Assembly: GCA_902795355.1 (NCBI GenBank)
Contig: CADBKZ010000003.1
Coordinates: 62,001 to 126,000, forward strand
Origin: an uncultured Ruminococcus sp.
Lineage (GTDB): Bacteria > Bacillota > Clostridia > Oscillospirales > CAG-272
Direction: 5' to 3'
Length of the DNA: 64,000 bases
In this document: positions 34,929 through 44,366 of the stretch, one piece after another
Numbering within the stretch: the stretch's first letter is position 1
Layout: every line of letters begins with the position of its first letter
Made by a program: the position numbers and the translations under genes
The notes under the pieces: model-generated
What the model was told of the DNA's origin: nothing
What the model saw: the letters and a program-made list of their open reading frames with translations, nothing else
Database searches by the model: none

Positions 34929-37900
34929 GCATTCTGACCGCTTCTATCCGCTCCGACCCCGAATACGCGCAATTGCTCCAAACCGTGGAGCGCGATTTTC
35001 GGGTGGAGCCGCTTCCCGTGGCCGTCTCCGGAATCTGCGACGGGGCGTCCGACGCGCTTCTGGTCTCGCTCGTTGAGGACACCGCAAAAGTGCGCAAAGG
35101 AGAACCCGCTCTGCTGATCTGCCCCGAAGAAAAGGAATGCGTGCGTCTGCTTTCCCTGCTTGAACGCTTCGGCCTGCACGCGGGGTTCTTTATGGGGCGC
35201 GACCTCACCTTTTATTATATGACCGCCTCGCATGAATACGAGCATGAGCGGCTGAAAACGCTCTCAGGGCTTTTGGGCGGTGACTATGATGTGATCCTGA
35301 CCACCCCCGACGCCGCGGTTGGCTACACCGTTCCGCCGGAGAAGCTGATTGCTTCGACCCTGACGGTCTCCGCCGTCGACCGGATTGACACGGCCTCGCT
35401 CGTCCGCCGGTTGTTGGACGCGGGTTTTGTCCGCGTGGAACTTGTGGATAGCCCCGGGCAGTTCGCCCTGCGCGGCGGGATCATCGACATCTACCCGCCA
35501 TACGGCGTGTTCGCCGATCCGGACGGCGGGGAGCTTCGCGGCCCGTATGCCCTGCGCTTGGAACTCTTCGGCGACGAAATTGACCGCATGGGGCTGTTCG
35601 AGCCGGATACGCAAAGAATGATCCAATCGGTCTGCCGCGCCGAGTTTCAGCCCGCCCGCGAGCTGCTCTGCGAAAAGGAATCGCTCGAACGGATCGGAAA
35701 AGCCGTTGCGGCGCAAATCAAGGCCGCCGCGGGAGAACCCGCCGCGGAAGAGCTTGCGCGGGAAGCCGCCTCGGTGGAAAACGCCCTGCACGGCAACGGG
35801 GATATTCCCTTTCTTGATAAATATATCAATCTGGTATATCCGGAAAAAACCTGTCTGCTCGATTATTTCACGGGCAGGCGGTTGGTAATCATCCGCGGGA
35901 CCAACGCCGTTCGCGAACGCGCAAAAGCCTCGGAATGGCATTTGCACCAAACCGTTACCGAATTGCTCGAAGCGGGAACGCTTGCGGGGCGGTATGCCGA
36001 GTACGCCAAGCCCGCCTCGTCGCTCTCCCTGTTCTGCGACGCCAACGTGACCGTTCATCTCGATTCCATTGCCTATCAGCTTTCGGAACGCCGCTTGGCC
36101 GGTCTCTTCGGGTTCCGCACGCGGCACACCGCGAGCTATGCCGCCAACGAGGAGATCTTTTTGGAAGACCTGCAAAATTATCTGCGCGGCGGCTACCGCT
36201 GCGCGGTGCTGGCCGAAAACGAACCGGCCGCAAAACAGCTCCGCGAAAAGCTGATCGGCGCGGGCTGCGTGGTGGTGGAAGAACCGGCTTCCCCCGCGGA
36301 GTTTCCCGCCGGAACGGTTACGGTGATCCACAAGGATGTTTTCACCGGCTATGAACTACCCGTTCCGCGATTCGCAATCCTCTCCACCAATCCCGAAATC
36401 CGTTCCGCGGCGCTCGGCATCGGCGGCAAGTCCACGCTGAAAAAGAAGCGACGGAAGGATACCAAAAGCATTCTTTCCTATGCCGAGCTGGAAGCGGGCG
36501 ACTATGTGGTTCACGAGCATTACGGCATCGGGCAATATACGGGAATCGAGACCCTGACCGTGGACGGCGTGACCCGCGATTATATCGGCATCCGGTATGC
36601 GGGGAGCGACCGCCTGTTTCTCCCCGTGGAACAGCTGGATAAGGTTTCCAAATATATCGGCGCACACGCGGACGACGGCCTGCTCAAACTCTCCAAAATG
36701 GGCGGGGAAAGCTGGCAGAAATCCAAATCCCGCGCAAAAAAGGCCGTTCGCGAAATGGCGAAAGACCTGATCCGGCTCTACGCCGAGCGCATGCGGCTCC
36801 CGGGGCATGCCTTCCCCGCCGACGACCGCTACCAAAAAGCCTTTGAAGAGGCGTTTGAATACACCGAAACCGAAAGCCAGATCGCGGCGGCGGACGAAAT
36901 TAAGGCCGACATGATGCGCGCCGTTCCGATGGATCGCCTGCTCTGCGGCGACGTTGGCTACGGCAAAACCGAGGTCGCCCTGCGCGCCGCCTACAAAGCG
37001 GTGCTCGGCGGCAAGCAGGTGGCCGTTCTCGTTCCAACCACTTTGCTCGCGCTGCAACATTACCAAACCATGGTCAGCCGCATGCGGAGCTTTGCCGTAA
37101 ACGTGGAAATGATCTCCCGTTTCCGTACCGGCAAGCAGCAATCGCAAACGCTTCGCCGCCTCGCGCGCGGAGAGATTGACATTCTGGTGGGCACCCACCG
37201 GTTGCTCTCGTCGGACGTGAAATTCCACGACCTCGGTTTGGTGATCATCGACGAGGAACAGCGGTTCGGCGTGGCGCAAAAGGAGAAGCTGAAACAGATC
37301 GCCTCGGGCGTGGACGTTCTTTCCCTTTCGGCAACGCCCATTCCCCGAACGCTCAACATGGCCATGGGCGGCATCCGCGATATTTCCATTCTCGACGAGG
37401 CCCCCGTGGACCGTTTGCCCGTGCAGACCTACGTTCTGGAAGAGGACCCGCTGATCATTGAGGAAGCCATCCGGCGCGAGCTGCGCCGCGGCGGGCAGGT
37501 GTTCTACCTGCACAACGATGTGGAAACCATCTATTCGGTCGCCGCGCGGGTCAAGGAAGCCGTTCCCGAGGCGCGGGTCACGGTCGGGCACGGAAAAATG
37601 GACAAGGACGAGCTGGAAAGCATTTGGGAAAAGATGCTTGCGGGCGAAATCGATATTCTGGTTTGCACCACCATCATCGAAACGGGCGTGGACGTTCCGA
37701 ACGCCAACACGCTGATCGTTTCCAACGCGCACCGCCTCGGGCTTTCCCAGCTGCACCAGATCCGCGGTCGCGTGGGGCGTTCCTCGCGCCGCGCCTATGC
37801 ATATTTCACTTTCCCGCCCATGCGCGCCCTCTCCGATATTGCCCGCAAGCGGCTCGAAGCCGTTCGCGAATACGCGGAGTTCGGCGCGGGCTTCAAAATT

Positions 37901-38515
37901 GCCCTGCGCGATATGGAGATCCGCGGCGCGGGAAATCTGCTCGGAGCCGAACAGCACGGGCATCTTGACGCGGTGGGTTACGACCTCTATATCAAGTTGC
38001 TCAATCAGGCCGTTCTCGAAGAGCGCGGCGAGAATCGCGAACCCGAGGTGGAATGCGCCGTCAGCCTTGACTTTGACGCGTTCCTGCCCGAAAAATACGT
38101 TCCCTATCCCGCCCAGCGCATGGCTTTGTACAAAAAAATCGCTTTGATTGCAAACGAGGACGACCTGCGCGACGTAACCGACGAGCTGGTAGACCGCTAC
38201 GGCGACCCGCCGCCGCCCACGCAGAACCTGCTCCGCATCGCCCTGATTCACAACATTGCCGTTTCGGCGCGGATCACCGCGATCCGCCAATTCGGCAACG
38301 AGATCCACATTTATCCGCAAAAAACCGATATTGACCGTTGGTCCGAGGTTGCGGACGGATTTGACGGAAAATTGCGCATGCTGATGTCCGGCGAGCCGCA
38401 CCTTTGCCTGCGCGTCCAACAGAAATCAACCGCGTTGAGCCGTTTGCGGGAATGCCTGCTCCGCTATCTCGCAACCGCGCCGCAATCCCCTGCCGAAGAA
38501 AGGAAACTGCCATGA
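34925..38515 (+). CDS. mfd: transcription-repair coupling factor
   Basis: The 1196-residue protein has the UvrB-like N-terminal modules, the RNA-polymerase interaction domain (ELEAGDYVVHEHYGIGQYTG start, about residue 520), and the RecG-like helicase with GDVGYGKTEVALRAAYKAV (Walker A), DEEQRFG (motif II) and SATPIPRT. The C-terminal TRCF domain closes it. It removes stalled RNA polymerase at lesions and recruits UvrA. It lies between pth and a foldase-type lipoprotein, with 4-bp overlaps on both sides. Confidence 0.98.
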   Translation: MSILTASIRSDPEYAQLLQTVERDFRVEPLPVAVSGICDGASDALLVSLVEDTAKVRKGEPALLICPEEKECVRLLSLLERFGLHAGFFMGRDLTFYYMTASHEYEHERLKTLSGLLGGDYDVILTTPDAAVGYTVPPEKLIASTLTVSAVDRIDTASLVRRLLDAGFVRVELVDSPGQFALRGGIIDIYPPYGVFADPDGGELRGPYALRLELFGDEIDRMGLFEPDTQRMIQSVCRAEFQPARELLCEKESLERIGKAVAAQIKAAAGEPAAEELAREAASVENALHGNGDIPFLDKYINLVYPEKTCLLDYFTGRRLVIIRGTNAVRERAKASEWHLHQTVTELLEAGTLAGRYAEYAKPASSLSLFCDANVTVHLDSIAYQLSERRLAGLFGFRTRHTASYAANEEIFLEDLQNYLRGGYRCAVLAENEPAAKQLREKLIGAGCVVVEEPASPAEFPAGTVTVIHKDVFTGYELPVPRFAILSTNPEIRSAALGIGGKSTLKKKRRKDTKSILSYAELEAGDYVVHEHYGIGQYTGIETLTVDGVTRDYIGIRYAGSDRLFLPVEQLDKVSKYIGAHADDGLLKLSKMGGESWQKSKSRAKKAVREMAKDLIRLYAERMRLPGHAFPADDRYQKAFEEAFEYTETESQIAAADEIKADMMRAVPMDRLLCGDVGYGKTEVALRAAYKAVLGGKQVAVLVPTTLLALQHYQTMVSRMRSFAVNVEMISRFRTGKQQSQTLRRLARGEIDILVGTHRLLSSDVKFHDLGLVIIDEEQRFGVAQKEKLKQIASGVDVLSLSATPIPRTLNMAMGGIRDISILDEAPVDRLPVQTYVLEEDPLIIEEAIRRELRRGGQVFYLHNDVETIYSVAARVKEAVPEARVTVGHGKMDKDELESIWEKMLAGEIDILVCTTIIETGVDVPNANTLIVSNAHRLGLSQLHQIRGRVGRSSRRAYAYFTFPPMRALSDIARKRLEAVREYAEFGAGFKIALRDMEIRGAGNLLGAEQHGHLDAVGYDLYIKLLNQAVLEERGENREPEVECAVSLDFDAFLPEKYVPYPAQRMALYKKIALIANEDDLRDVTDELVDRYGDPPPPTQNLLRIALIHNIAVSARITAIRQFGNEIHIYPQKTDIDRWSEVADGFDGKLRMLMSGEPHLCLRVQQKSTALSRLRECLLRYLATAPQSPAEERKLP

Positions 38516-39825
38516 AACATGTTTTTCGCCCGCTTGCCTCTCTGCTTGCGCTTTTGCTGCTGATCCTTCCGCTCGCCGCCTGCGGGAACCGGAATAGGAA
38601 AACCCTGCTGACGCTCGACCGCGACGGGACCAAGGTTTCCCTTTCGGTCAACTTCTACCGTTTTCAGCTCTCCCGCCTGAAAGGCTCCTTTGTGGGCTAT
38701 GGCTACACCAACGCAGGCGGCGACGCTTCCGACGACGCGTTCTGGTCGCTCCAAGACAAATTCGACGGGGGCGACAAACTGCAAACTTGGGACGAATATT
38801 ACCGCGCGCAGGTGTTGGAGACCTGCAAAATCTATTTGGTGGGGCTTTGGGTCTTTGAAAAAAACGACCTGAAACTTTCGGAAACCGCCAAGCAAAATAT
38901 TCAGGCGGAATTGGACGACCTTGTAAACGACTACGGCAACGGCTCCAAAACCAAGCTCAACGCGGTTCTCGCGGCCTACGGCGTGAATTACAGAATGCTG
39001 AAAGACGTTTACGAAACCGAGGCAAAGCTCGAAACGGCGCAGGATTTCCTTTACGGCGCAAACGCCTCGGGCCTCGGTTCCACGGTCAAGGAAGAATACC
39101 TTAACGCGCATTACCTGCGCTTTAAGCAGATCTTCTTCGCAAAATACGACTACGAGTATATCACGGACGGAAACGGCGACGTTGTGTATTACGACGCCGA
39201 CGGCAATATCCTTTATAACACAAAAACGGGCTACCCGAAAACCGTGAACGGAAAAACGGTCTACTATCTCTCCGCCGATTCCGCTCGGATCGCCTATGAT
39301 TACGAAAACGGCTCCCCGAAATACAAAACCGACGCGAAAGGGGATGTGATCCGTCGGGAGCTGACCGCGGACGAGGCCGCAAACGTGCTTGCCGAATCGC
39401 AGGCCGCATACGAACAGGTTCGGGATGGAGCCGAATCGGTTTTTGAAACCGTTCTCGCGAACGAAAACGGGACAAGCGAATTTTCCGACGGCTATTACCT
39501 GCTCCGCGGGACCGACTACGCCTCGGTTTCTTCCGATCTTGCCTACCTCTCCGAAATCGAGCAGAAGCTCGACGGAATGGAAATCGGCGCGGTGGATTGG
39601 CTCGCGTCGGATTCGGGCTACCATATCATCCGCCGCTACGCGCCGACCGAGGGCGCATACAACATGGAAGTGAACGAAGTCTGGTTTTCGTCGTTTGCCG
39701 ACGGGCTGATGGCCGAGCTGTTCCTTGCGGAATGCGAAACCTATCTGCCGCAGATCGCGGTGGACGAATCGGTTCTCGCCGCCGCGCCGTCGCTCGCGAA
39801 AACCGAGGCCAACCTTGAATTCTGA
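38512..39825 (+). CDS. lipoprotein related to SurA/PrsA foldases
   Basis: The ATG at 38512 overlaps the mfd stop. Residues 1-24 are a lipoprotein signal ending in the lipobox LAAC (Cys24). The body has a SurA-N-like helical region (about residues 35-210) followed by a segment with EFSDGYYLLRGTDYA and SDSGYHIIRRYAPTEG (about 350-400), which is how PPIC-type peptidyl-prolyl isomerase domains end. The parvulin core itself is hard to see and is interrupted by an insert rich in Asp, Gly and Tyr (about 220-300). It probably helps fold secreted proteins outside the membrane. mfd followed by such a gene is common in Clostridia. Confidence 0.75.
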   Translation: MKHVFRPLASLLALLLLILPLAACGNRNRKTLLTLDRDGTKVSLSVNFYRFQLSRLKGSFVGYGYTNAGGDASDDAFWSLQDKFDGGDKLQTWDEYYRAQVLETCKIYLVGLWVFEKNDLKLSETAKQNIQAELDDLVNDYGNGSKTKLNAVLAAYGVNYRMLKDVYETEAKLETAQDFLYGANASGLGSTVKEEYLNAHYLRFKQIFFAKYDYEYITDGNGDVVYYDADGNILYNTKTGYPKTVNGKTVYYLSADSARIAYDYENGSPKYKTDAKGDVIRRELTADEAANVLAESQAAYEQVRDGAESVFETVLANENGTSEFSDGYYLLRGTDYASVSSDLAYLSEIEQKLDGMEIGAVDWLASDSGYHIIRRYAPTEGAYNMEVNEVWFSSFADGLMAELFLAECETYLPQIAVDESVLAAAPSLAKTEANLEF

Positions 39826-39853
39826 AAAACCTGTATTTTTTCGGAAAAAGGGG

Positions 39854-39882
39854 TTGACAAAAAGCAGAAAACATGCTATAAT
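39854..39882 (+). promoter_or_regulatory. sigma-A promoter upstream of the TPP riboswitch
   Basis: TTGACA (39854-39859), 17-bp spacer, TATAAT (39877-39882). Confidence 0.9.
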
Positions 39883-39905
39883 CTTTCCCGTAAAACCGCA
39901 TAAAT

Positions 39906-40058
39906 CGGGGGTGCTGTTCCAAAACGGCTGAGACGGCGGATTTGCCGAACCCTTTCCACCTGATACGGATAATGCCGGCGTAGGGAGATGTTTGGATTTC
40001 GGACAACCTTTGTTCGATCCGTTTTGACCGCGCGACGATTCGTGCGGTCAAAATTTTT
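39906..40058 (+). promoter_or_regulatory. TPP riboswitch with terminator expression platform
   Basis: The aptamer (39906-39988) shows the conserved parts GGGGTGC, GGCTGAGA, AACCCTTT, ACCTGATACGGATAATGC and CGTAGGGA. Downstream, TTTTGACCGC (40022-40031) pairs with GCGGTCAAAA (40044-40053) before five T, forming the terminator. Binding of thiamine pyrophosphate should stop transcription before the transporter gene. Confidence 0.95.
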
Positions 40059-40077
40059 ATGCAAGGGGGTCCTTATT

Positions 40078-40959
40078 ATGACCAACAACAACGCGCACTT
40101 TGAACGAAACCGCAAACTTGTGGAAAGCGCTCTGCTCGTGGCAATTGCCACGGTGTTGAGCCTGATCAAGCTTGCGGAACTGCCCTACGGCGGCTCCATT
40201 ACCTTGGCTTCCATGCTCCCCATTGTTCTGATCGCCTATCGGAACGGGCTGCTCTGGGGCTTGGGTTCGGGGTTTGTTTACGGCGTGATCCAACAAATGC
40301 TCGGCCTTAAAAATCTCTCCTACTTCACCTCTTGGAAATCCATTCTCGCCATCATCCTGCTCGATTATCTGGTGGCGTTCATGGTAATGGGGCTTGGCGG
40401 CCTGTTCCGCAACGTGTTCCGCAAGCAGAGCTACGCTTTGGCGGCGGGTTCGGCTGTCGGCTGTCTGCTTCGCTACATTTGCCATGTAATTTCGGGAGCC
40501 ACGGTTTGGGCCGGCCTCTCCATTCCCACGCAGGCGGCGCTCGGTTATTCGTTTATCTACAACGCGACCTATATGATCCCAGAGACCATCATTCTCGCCC
40601 TGCTCGCGTTCTATCTGGGCGAGCTGATCGATTTCCGCAAAGAACGCCCGACCCGCCTCTCCCCCGAGGAATCCACGCTGTCCGCCCGCGCCGACGCCAT
40701 GGCGATTCTTGCGGGCGTAATCGGCATGGGAGCGTTGATCTTTGATATTGCCGCCGTTTTCAAGAACCTGCAAAACGGAGAAACCGGCGAGTTTGACATT
40801 ACGGGGCTTGCCGTAAACGGCTCGTTTGTTAAGAGCTTTTGGCTCTCCGTGGTGGTGGTTACGGCGGTTGCGCTGGTTGTGATCGGCGCGTTGGTTCTGA
40901 TCCGCCGGAACACGGTAAAAAAGGAAAACGCCGCCGGAAATCCCCCCGCAGAGGGTTGA
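40078..40959 (+). CDS. thiT: ThiT-type thiamine transporter S component, with C-terminal extension
   Basis: The ATG at 40078 (AAGGGGGTCC upstream) gives 293 residues. Residues about 15-190 have the six-helix ECF S-component pattern of ThiT/YuaJ, including ELPYGGSITLASMLPIVLIA and GLLWGLGSGFVYGVIQQMLG. It would bind thiamine and use a shared ECF energy module encoded elsewhere. Two additional membrane helices (about residues 205-225 and 258-280) separated by a polar loop extend the C-terminus; ThiT proteins normally end near residue 190. The TPP riboswitch confirms the thiamine role. A longer frame from 39988 covers the riboswitch and is rejected. Confidence 0.93.
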   Translation: MTNNNAHFERNRKLVESALLVAIATVLSLIKLAELPYGGSITLASMLPIVLIAYRNGLLWGLGSGFVYGVIQQMLGLKNLSYFTSWKSILAIILLDYLVAFMVMGLGGLFRNVFRKQSYALAAGSAVGCLLRYICHVISGATVWAGLSIPTQAALGYSFIYNATYMIPETIILALLAFYLGELIDFRKERPTRLSPEESTLSARADAMAILAGVIGMGALIFDIAAVFKNLQNGETGEFDITGLAVNGSFVKSFWLSVVVVTAVALVVIGALVLIRRNTVKKENAAGNPPAEG

Positions 40960-40984
40960 CAAACCGCCGCTTTCATGGTATAAT
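40956..40984 (+). promoter_or_regulatory. promoter of rnpB, overlapping the thiT stop
   Basis: TTGACA (40956-40961) contains the thiT stop codon TGA; 17-bp spacer; TATAAT (40979-40984). RNase P RNA begins seven bases later. Confidence 0.9.
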
Positions 40985-40990
40985 TTTCAT

Positions 40991-41344
40991 GCAGGCTCGT
41001 TGAACGGCCGCGCGGTATTGCGCCGAAAGGTATTACCGTGAGGAAAGTCCGGGCTTCAAAGGACAGGATAGCTGATAACGTCAGCCACGGGCAACCGTCG
41101 GGAAAGTGCAACAGAAACAAACCGCCGCGCTCCGGCGCGGTAAGGATGGAAAGGCGAGGTAAGAGCTCACCCGTTCCCATGGCAACATGGGTCCGCTGTA
41201 AACCCTATCCGAAGCAACACCCCATGGGGCGCCTGTCCGGCGCATGCCCCGAGGTGGCACGGGAGTATTCCCGAAGCGCGTCGGCGACGACGCGCGAAGA
41301 TTGATGGCCGTTCCAGACAGAACCCGGCTTACAGACGAACCTGC
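40991..41344 (+). ncRNA. rnpB: RNase P RNA, bacterial class A
   Basis: The catalytic core motifs are present: GAGGAAAGTCCGGGCT, ACAGAAA, GGCGAGGTAAGAGCTCACC (class A P-arm), and AGACAGAACCCGGCTTA near the end. The ends GCAGGCTCG and GAACCTGC pair as P1. It cleaves the 5' leader of tRNA precursors together with RnpA protein. Its promoter and terminator flank it closely. Confidence 0.97.
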
Positions 41345-41406
41345 AACACAAAAAAAGACGCCCTCGCGGGCGTTCCCTTGAACGGAAGTTCTCCCTTCCG
41401 GAACAG

Positions 41407-41443
41407 GCAGTACGGCATTTTCCGTACTGCTCTTTCTTTTTTC
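41407..41443 (+). terminator. terminator after rnpB
   Basis: GCAGTACGG pairs with CCGTACTGC (41407-41415, 41422-41430), followed by TCTTTCTTTTTT. A second GACGCCC/GGGCGTT hairpin lies just upstream at about 41358-41376. Confidence 0.88.
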
Positions 41444-41516
41444 AAAGTATTTGCTTTGTGAACTCCTTCAATTCGTTTTTCTTCACGCAGGGTACGTTGC
41501 GCTTCATGAAAGATTG

Positions 41517-42179
41517 TTACCGTTGAGATTTTTCATAGCCAATACTGACATAATCCATTATTTTCTGATCGGAGAGCGTGTCGTCCATGATCATCACAAC
41601 CCAATTTTTATTCTTTTTTTGGTACGGATGATAAATTCCTTTTTCCCCGATATACAAATCCGCCTCTTCTTTGAAATTCAAGCTTAAAGATTCCACCTTT
41701 TCTTCGGAATCGCCGATAATATTGCGCTTTTTGCCATACATAACAAGGCCGATCCATTTCCGAGTTACCGGATTGCGGAATACGCTGTTAGACGCGCTGC
41801 CGAACTTCATAATTTCCGGCAACACTCCGTATCTGTTTTGAATGGATTCGGCAATTCGGTTTGTTTGAGGAAAAATAAAGGATTCTTTCTTAAAACATTT
41901 GTCTCTGATATTCAAAAGAACTTTTCCGCATTCTTCTTTCAGCGAATTAATAAATCCGCCCGTGGATTCCATGTTGATTTGGGTATATTCTTCATGAAAC
42001 TCTTTCTCAATGAGCTTGGCACTGATTTTTTGATTTTTGATAACAATCTGAAGTTCAAATTCATCATTGTGAATCAAAGAATTATAGAAATATAAATCAC
42101 CGTCTTTTTGGAACCCATATGGCAACAGCGTATTCTCTATCAATGTATGTTTTATAAATAATTCGTCCGCTAACTTCAT
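41517..42179 (-). CDS. MmcQ/YjbR-family protein
   Basis: The 220-residue protein is convergent to rnpB. The C-terminal half (VFRNPVTRKWIGLVMYG and YHPYQKKNKNWVVMIMDDTL then DQKIMDYVSIGYEKSQ) is a clear MmcQ/YjbR domain, a CyaY-like double-wing DNA-binding fold. The N-terminal 100 residues (YGFQKDGDLYFYNSLI) form an additional domain often found with it. Function in the cell is not known. The DNA is clearly AT-richer than its neighbours, suggesting recent arrival. Confidence 0.82.
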   Translation of the reverse strand: MKLADELFIKHTLIENTLLPYGFQKDGDLYFYNSLIHNDEFELQIVIKNQKISAKLIEKEFHEEYTQINMESTGGFINSLKEECGKVLLNIRDKCFKKESFIFPQTNRIAESIQNRYGVLPEIMKFGSASNSVFRNPVTRKWIGLVMYGKKRNIIGDSEEKVESLSLNFKEEADLYIGEKGIYHPYQKKNKNWVVMIMDDTLSDQKIMDYVSIGYEKSQR

Positions 42180-42378
42180 TTCAGCGCTCCAAAAAATATG
42201 CAGGAAACTGCCAATGGTTCTTCATTTGGCACAAAACAACATGGGACGATCTGCTTTTTTACAAAAACAGGCGTCAGTATTCTTCGAACATTTGCTTTTG
42301 ACTATTTGAATATGTGTGTTTCATTGATCTTTTTAATTCAAAACGAAACTGTGCCGAAATGTTTGAAACCACAAAAAA
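42180..42378. other. AT-rich intergenic stretch
   Basis: No gene, repeat or promoter was recognised. Its composition matches the YjbR gene rather than the GC-rich neighbour, so it probably came with it. Confidence 0.4.
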
Positions 42379-43023
42379 TCAGTAAAGCGAGCCGCTCTTG
42401 CGGTTTCTCGTTGCGTATTGGAACAGAATGAAGAACAGCGTTACGCCGGCCGCCACCCAAAACGCGGCTTTCTGCTCGCCGAGCTGCAAAAAATTCGCTT
42501 TCGGAATCAATTCCCCAAGGTACATAACGCCCGCAAAGCCGCCGATCGCCGAGCTGATCACGATAAAGGAGAAGCGCACCACCAGCGTGGAAAGCAATGC
42601 CAGCACCACCGCGCCCGCAACGGCGAGCAACGCTCGATCCGGCAGATAGTAGGCGGTAAAATTATAACCGATCAGCGCAAACATGGCAAACATGGCATAG
42701 GAGAACTTGGAAAAGCCCAGCGACATAAACACAACCGCCAGAATCGCGCCGATTACATAGCCGATCCAATCCGGCGCCTTGGCGATAACGGATGTGTTTT
42801 CCTGCAAGTAAACAAAAAGCTCCACGCCCGCAAAATATCCGACCGCGCCGATCGCGATTCCCATGATCACCTTGATCAGGCGATAGCCGATCAACCCGAT
42901 GATCAAGGCAAGCGCCGCGCCCGCGATGAACATGGACGTTTGGGAAACATCCAGCTTTCCGGCCGCTTCGGAAGTTCTGGAGATCAACCCCTTCAACAAC
43001 TCGTAAACATTATAGGATGACAT
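42379..43023 (-). CDS. multi-spanning membrane protein, DUF4203/TMEM198-like
   Basis: The ATG at 43023 lies seven bases after AAAGGAG and gives 214 residues with about seven hydrophobic helices. The repeated glycine-rich helices with small-residue packing (GAALALIIGLIGYRLIKVIM, then GAVGYFAGVELFVYLQ) resemble DUF4203/TMEM198-type proteins. No catalytic residues are evident. The upstream GTG at 43029 is too close to the ribosome binding site. Function is unknown. Confidence 0.7.
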   Translation of the reverse strand: MSSYNVYELLKGLISRTSEAAGKLDVSQTSMFIAGAALALIIGLIGYRLIKVIMGIAIGAVGYFAGVELFVYLQENTSVIAKAPDWIGYVIGAILAVVFMSLGFSKFSYAMFAMFALIGYNFTAYYLPDRALLAVAGAVVLALLSTLVVRFSFIVISSAIGGFAGVMYLGELIPKANFLQLGEQKAAFWVAAGVTLFFILFQYATRNRKSGSLY

Positions 43024-43054
43024 ACGCACGCTCCTTTGAACTACACTACCCTAT

Positions 43055-43084
43055 ATTATAATCTATTTTTACACCCGTTGTCAA
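43055..43084 (-). promoter_or_regulatory. sigma-A promoter of the membrane protein gene
   Basis: TTGACA (43084-43079), 18-bp spacer, TATAAT (43060-43055) on the minus strand. Confidence 0.85.
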
Positions 43085-43155
43085 TAGCAATTTCGATTTT
43101 TCCCGAAAAAACTTCTTCCGGAAACGGGAAATCGGGGAAATTTCGTTTTTTTCTC

Positions 43156-43184
43156 TTTACTTTTCCCGAAAAGAGTAGTATAAT
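43156..43184 (+). promoter_or_regulatory. promoter of the YerC-methyltransferase-hslO operon
   Basis: TTTACT (43156-43161), 17-bp spacer, TATAAT (43179-43184). It diverges from the membrane protein promoter 72 bp away. Confidence 0.75.
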
Positions 43185-43275
43185 AGGAGTAGCTTGAAAA
43201 GAGCCTGACGGCGTCGCTTTCCCGCGTCTTTCAGGCTGCCGAATCGACAAACATCGATCCGAAAGGAAACAAACC

Positions 43276-43575
43276 ATGAAACCGAACAAACCCGATGAAA
43301 ATATCGAATACCTGATCCGCGGGATTCTGACCCTGCAAACGCCGGAAGAATGCCTCGGCTTTTTCGAGGACCTTTGCACCGTTTCCGAATTGCAGGAAAT
43401 GTCCCGCCGCCTGCAAGCCGCCAAGATGCTCCGCAACAACCGCATTTATTCCGAAATTGCCGAGCAAACCGGCCTTTCCACGGCCACGATCAGCCGCGTG
43501 AACCGCTGCATCAAATACGGCAGCGACGGGTATTCCACCGTTCTCGACCGGCTGGCAAAAGCCGAGCGGCATTGA
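43276..43575 (+). CDS. TrpR-like regulator, YerC/YecD family
   Basis: The 99-residue protein has the family pattern: ILTLQTPEECLGFFEDLCTV, SELQEMSRRLQAAKMLRNN, then an HTH (YSEIAEQTGLSTATISRVNR, residues about 58-77) and CIKYGSDGY. It has the fold of the tryptophan repressor but the ligand is not known. GAAAGGAAAC precedes the ATG. It is first in a probable three-gene operon. Confidence 0.92.
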   Translation: MKPNKPDENIEYLIRGILTLQTPEECLGFFEDLCTVSELQEMSRRLQAAKMLRNNRIYSEIAEQTGLSTATISRVNRCIKYGSDGYSTVLDRLAKAERH

Positions 43576-43578
43576 CCC

Positions 43579-44355
43579 GTGGGCTGCGAGGGATATTCCG
43601 CCATTGCGCGGGTCTACGACCGCCTCGGCGCGGAAATCGACTACGAAAAGTGGGCGGATTTTGCCGAGGCCTGCTTTGATCGCTTTCTGCCGAAACGCCC
43701 CGAATTGGTTCTGGATCTCGCCTGCGGGACCGGCAGAATGACCCGCGCGCTCGCCGCGCGCGGCTATGATATGATCGGAGCGGACGGCAGCGCGGAAATG
43801 CTGGCCGAGGCCTGCTCCCGCCCGCACGACGGCATTCTGTACCTGATGCAGGATATGCGGTCCTTCGAACTTTACGGAACGGTGGGAGCCGTTACCTGCT
43901 GCCTTGACAGCGTGAACTACCTGCTGACCGAGGCCGACCTTGACGCATGCTTTTCGCTGGTCCACAACTATCTCGACCCGAACGGGCTGTTTTTCTTTGA
44001 CGTTAACACGCCCTATAAATTTCAACACATTTACGGCGGAAACGCCTACCTTCTGGAAGAGGAATTGCGCGATTCCGACGGCTCGTTTTCCGTTTATTGC
44101 GGCTGGCAGAACACCTTTTGCCCCGAAACGGGCATATGCGATTTCGACCTTTCCCTTTTCGAGGAACTCCCGAACGGGGATTACCGCCGCTCGGACGAAC
44201 ACCAGCAAGAGCGTTGCTACTCCTTGGAAACGCTCCTTGCCGCGCTGAAACGCGCCAAGCTGGAACCGCTCGGCGTGTATTCCGATTTTCGCTTTTCCGC
44301 ACCGACCGACACCGACGAACGCTGGTATTTCTGCGCCCGCGCCATAAAAGATTGA
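43579..44355 (+). CDS. class I SAM-dependent methyltransferase
   Basis: GTG 43579 starts 3 bp after the yerC stop; the product is 258 residues. The SAM-binding motif [13 protein letters not shown] (about residues 44-55), acidic motif II (MIGADGS) and QDMRSF motif III are clear, and [13 protein letters not shown] corresponds to motif IV. The N-terminal [16 protein letters not shown] is common in small-molecule or protein methyltransferases of Firmicutes. The substrate is unknown. Confidence 0.88.
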   Translation: MGCEGYSAIARVYDRLGAEIDYEKWADFAEACFDRFLPKRPELVLDLACGTGRMTRALAARGYDMIGADGSAEMLAEACSRPHDGILYLMQDMRSFELYGTVGAVTCCLDSVNYLLTEADLDACFSLVHNYLDPNGLFFFDVNTPYKFQHIYGGNAYLLEEELRDSDGSFSVYCGWQNTFCPETGICDFDLSLFEELPNGDYRRSDEHQQERCYSLETLLAALKRAKLEPLGVYSDFRFSAPTDTDERWYFCARAIKD

Positions 44356-44366
44356 AAGGACGCCCC

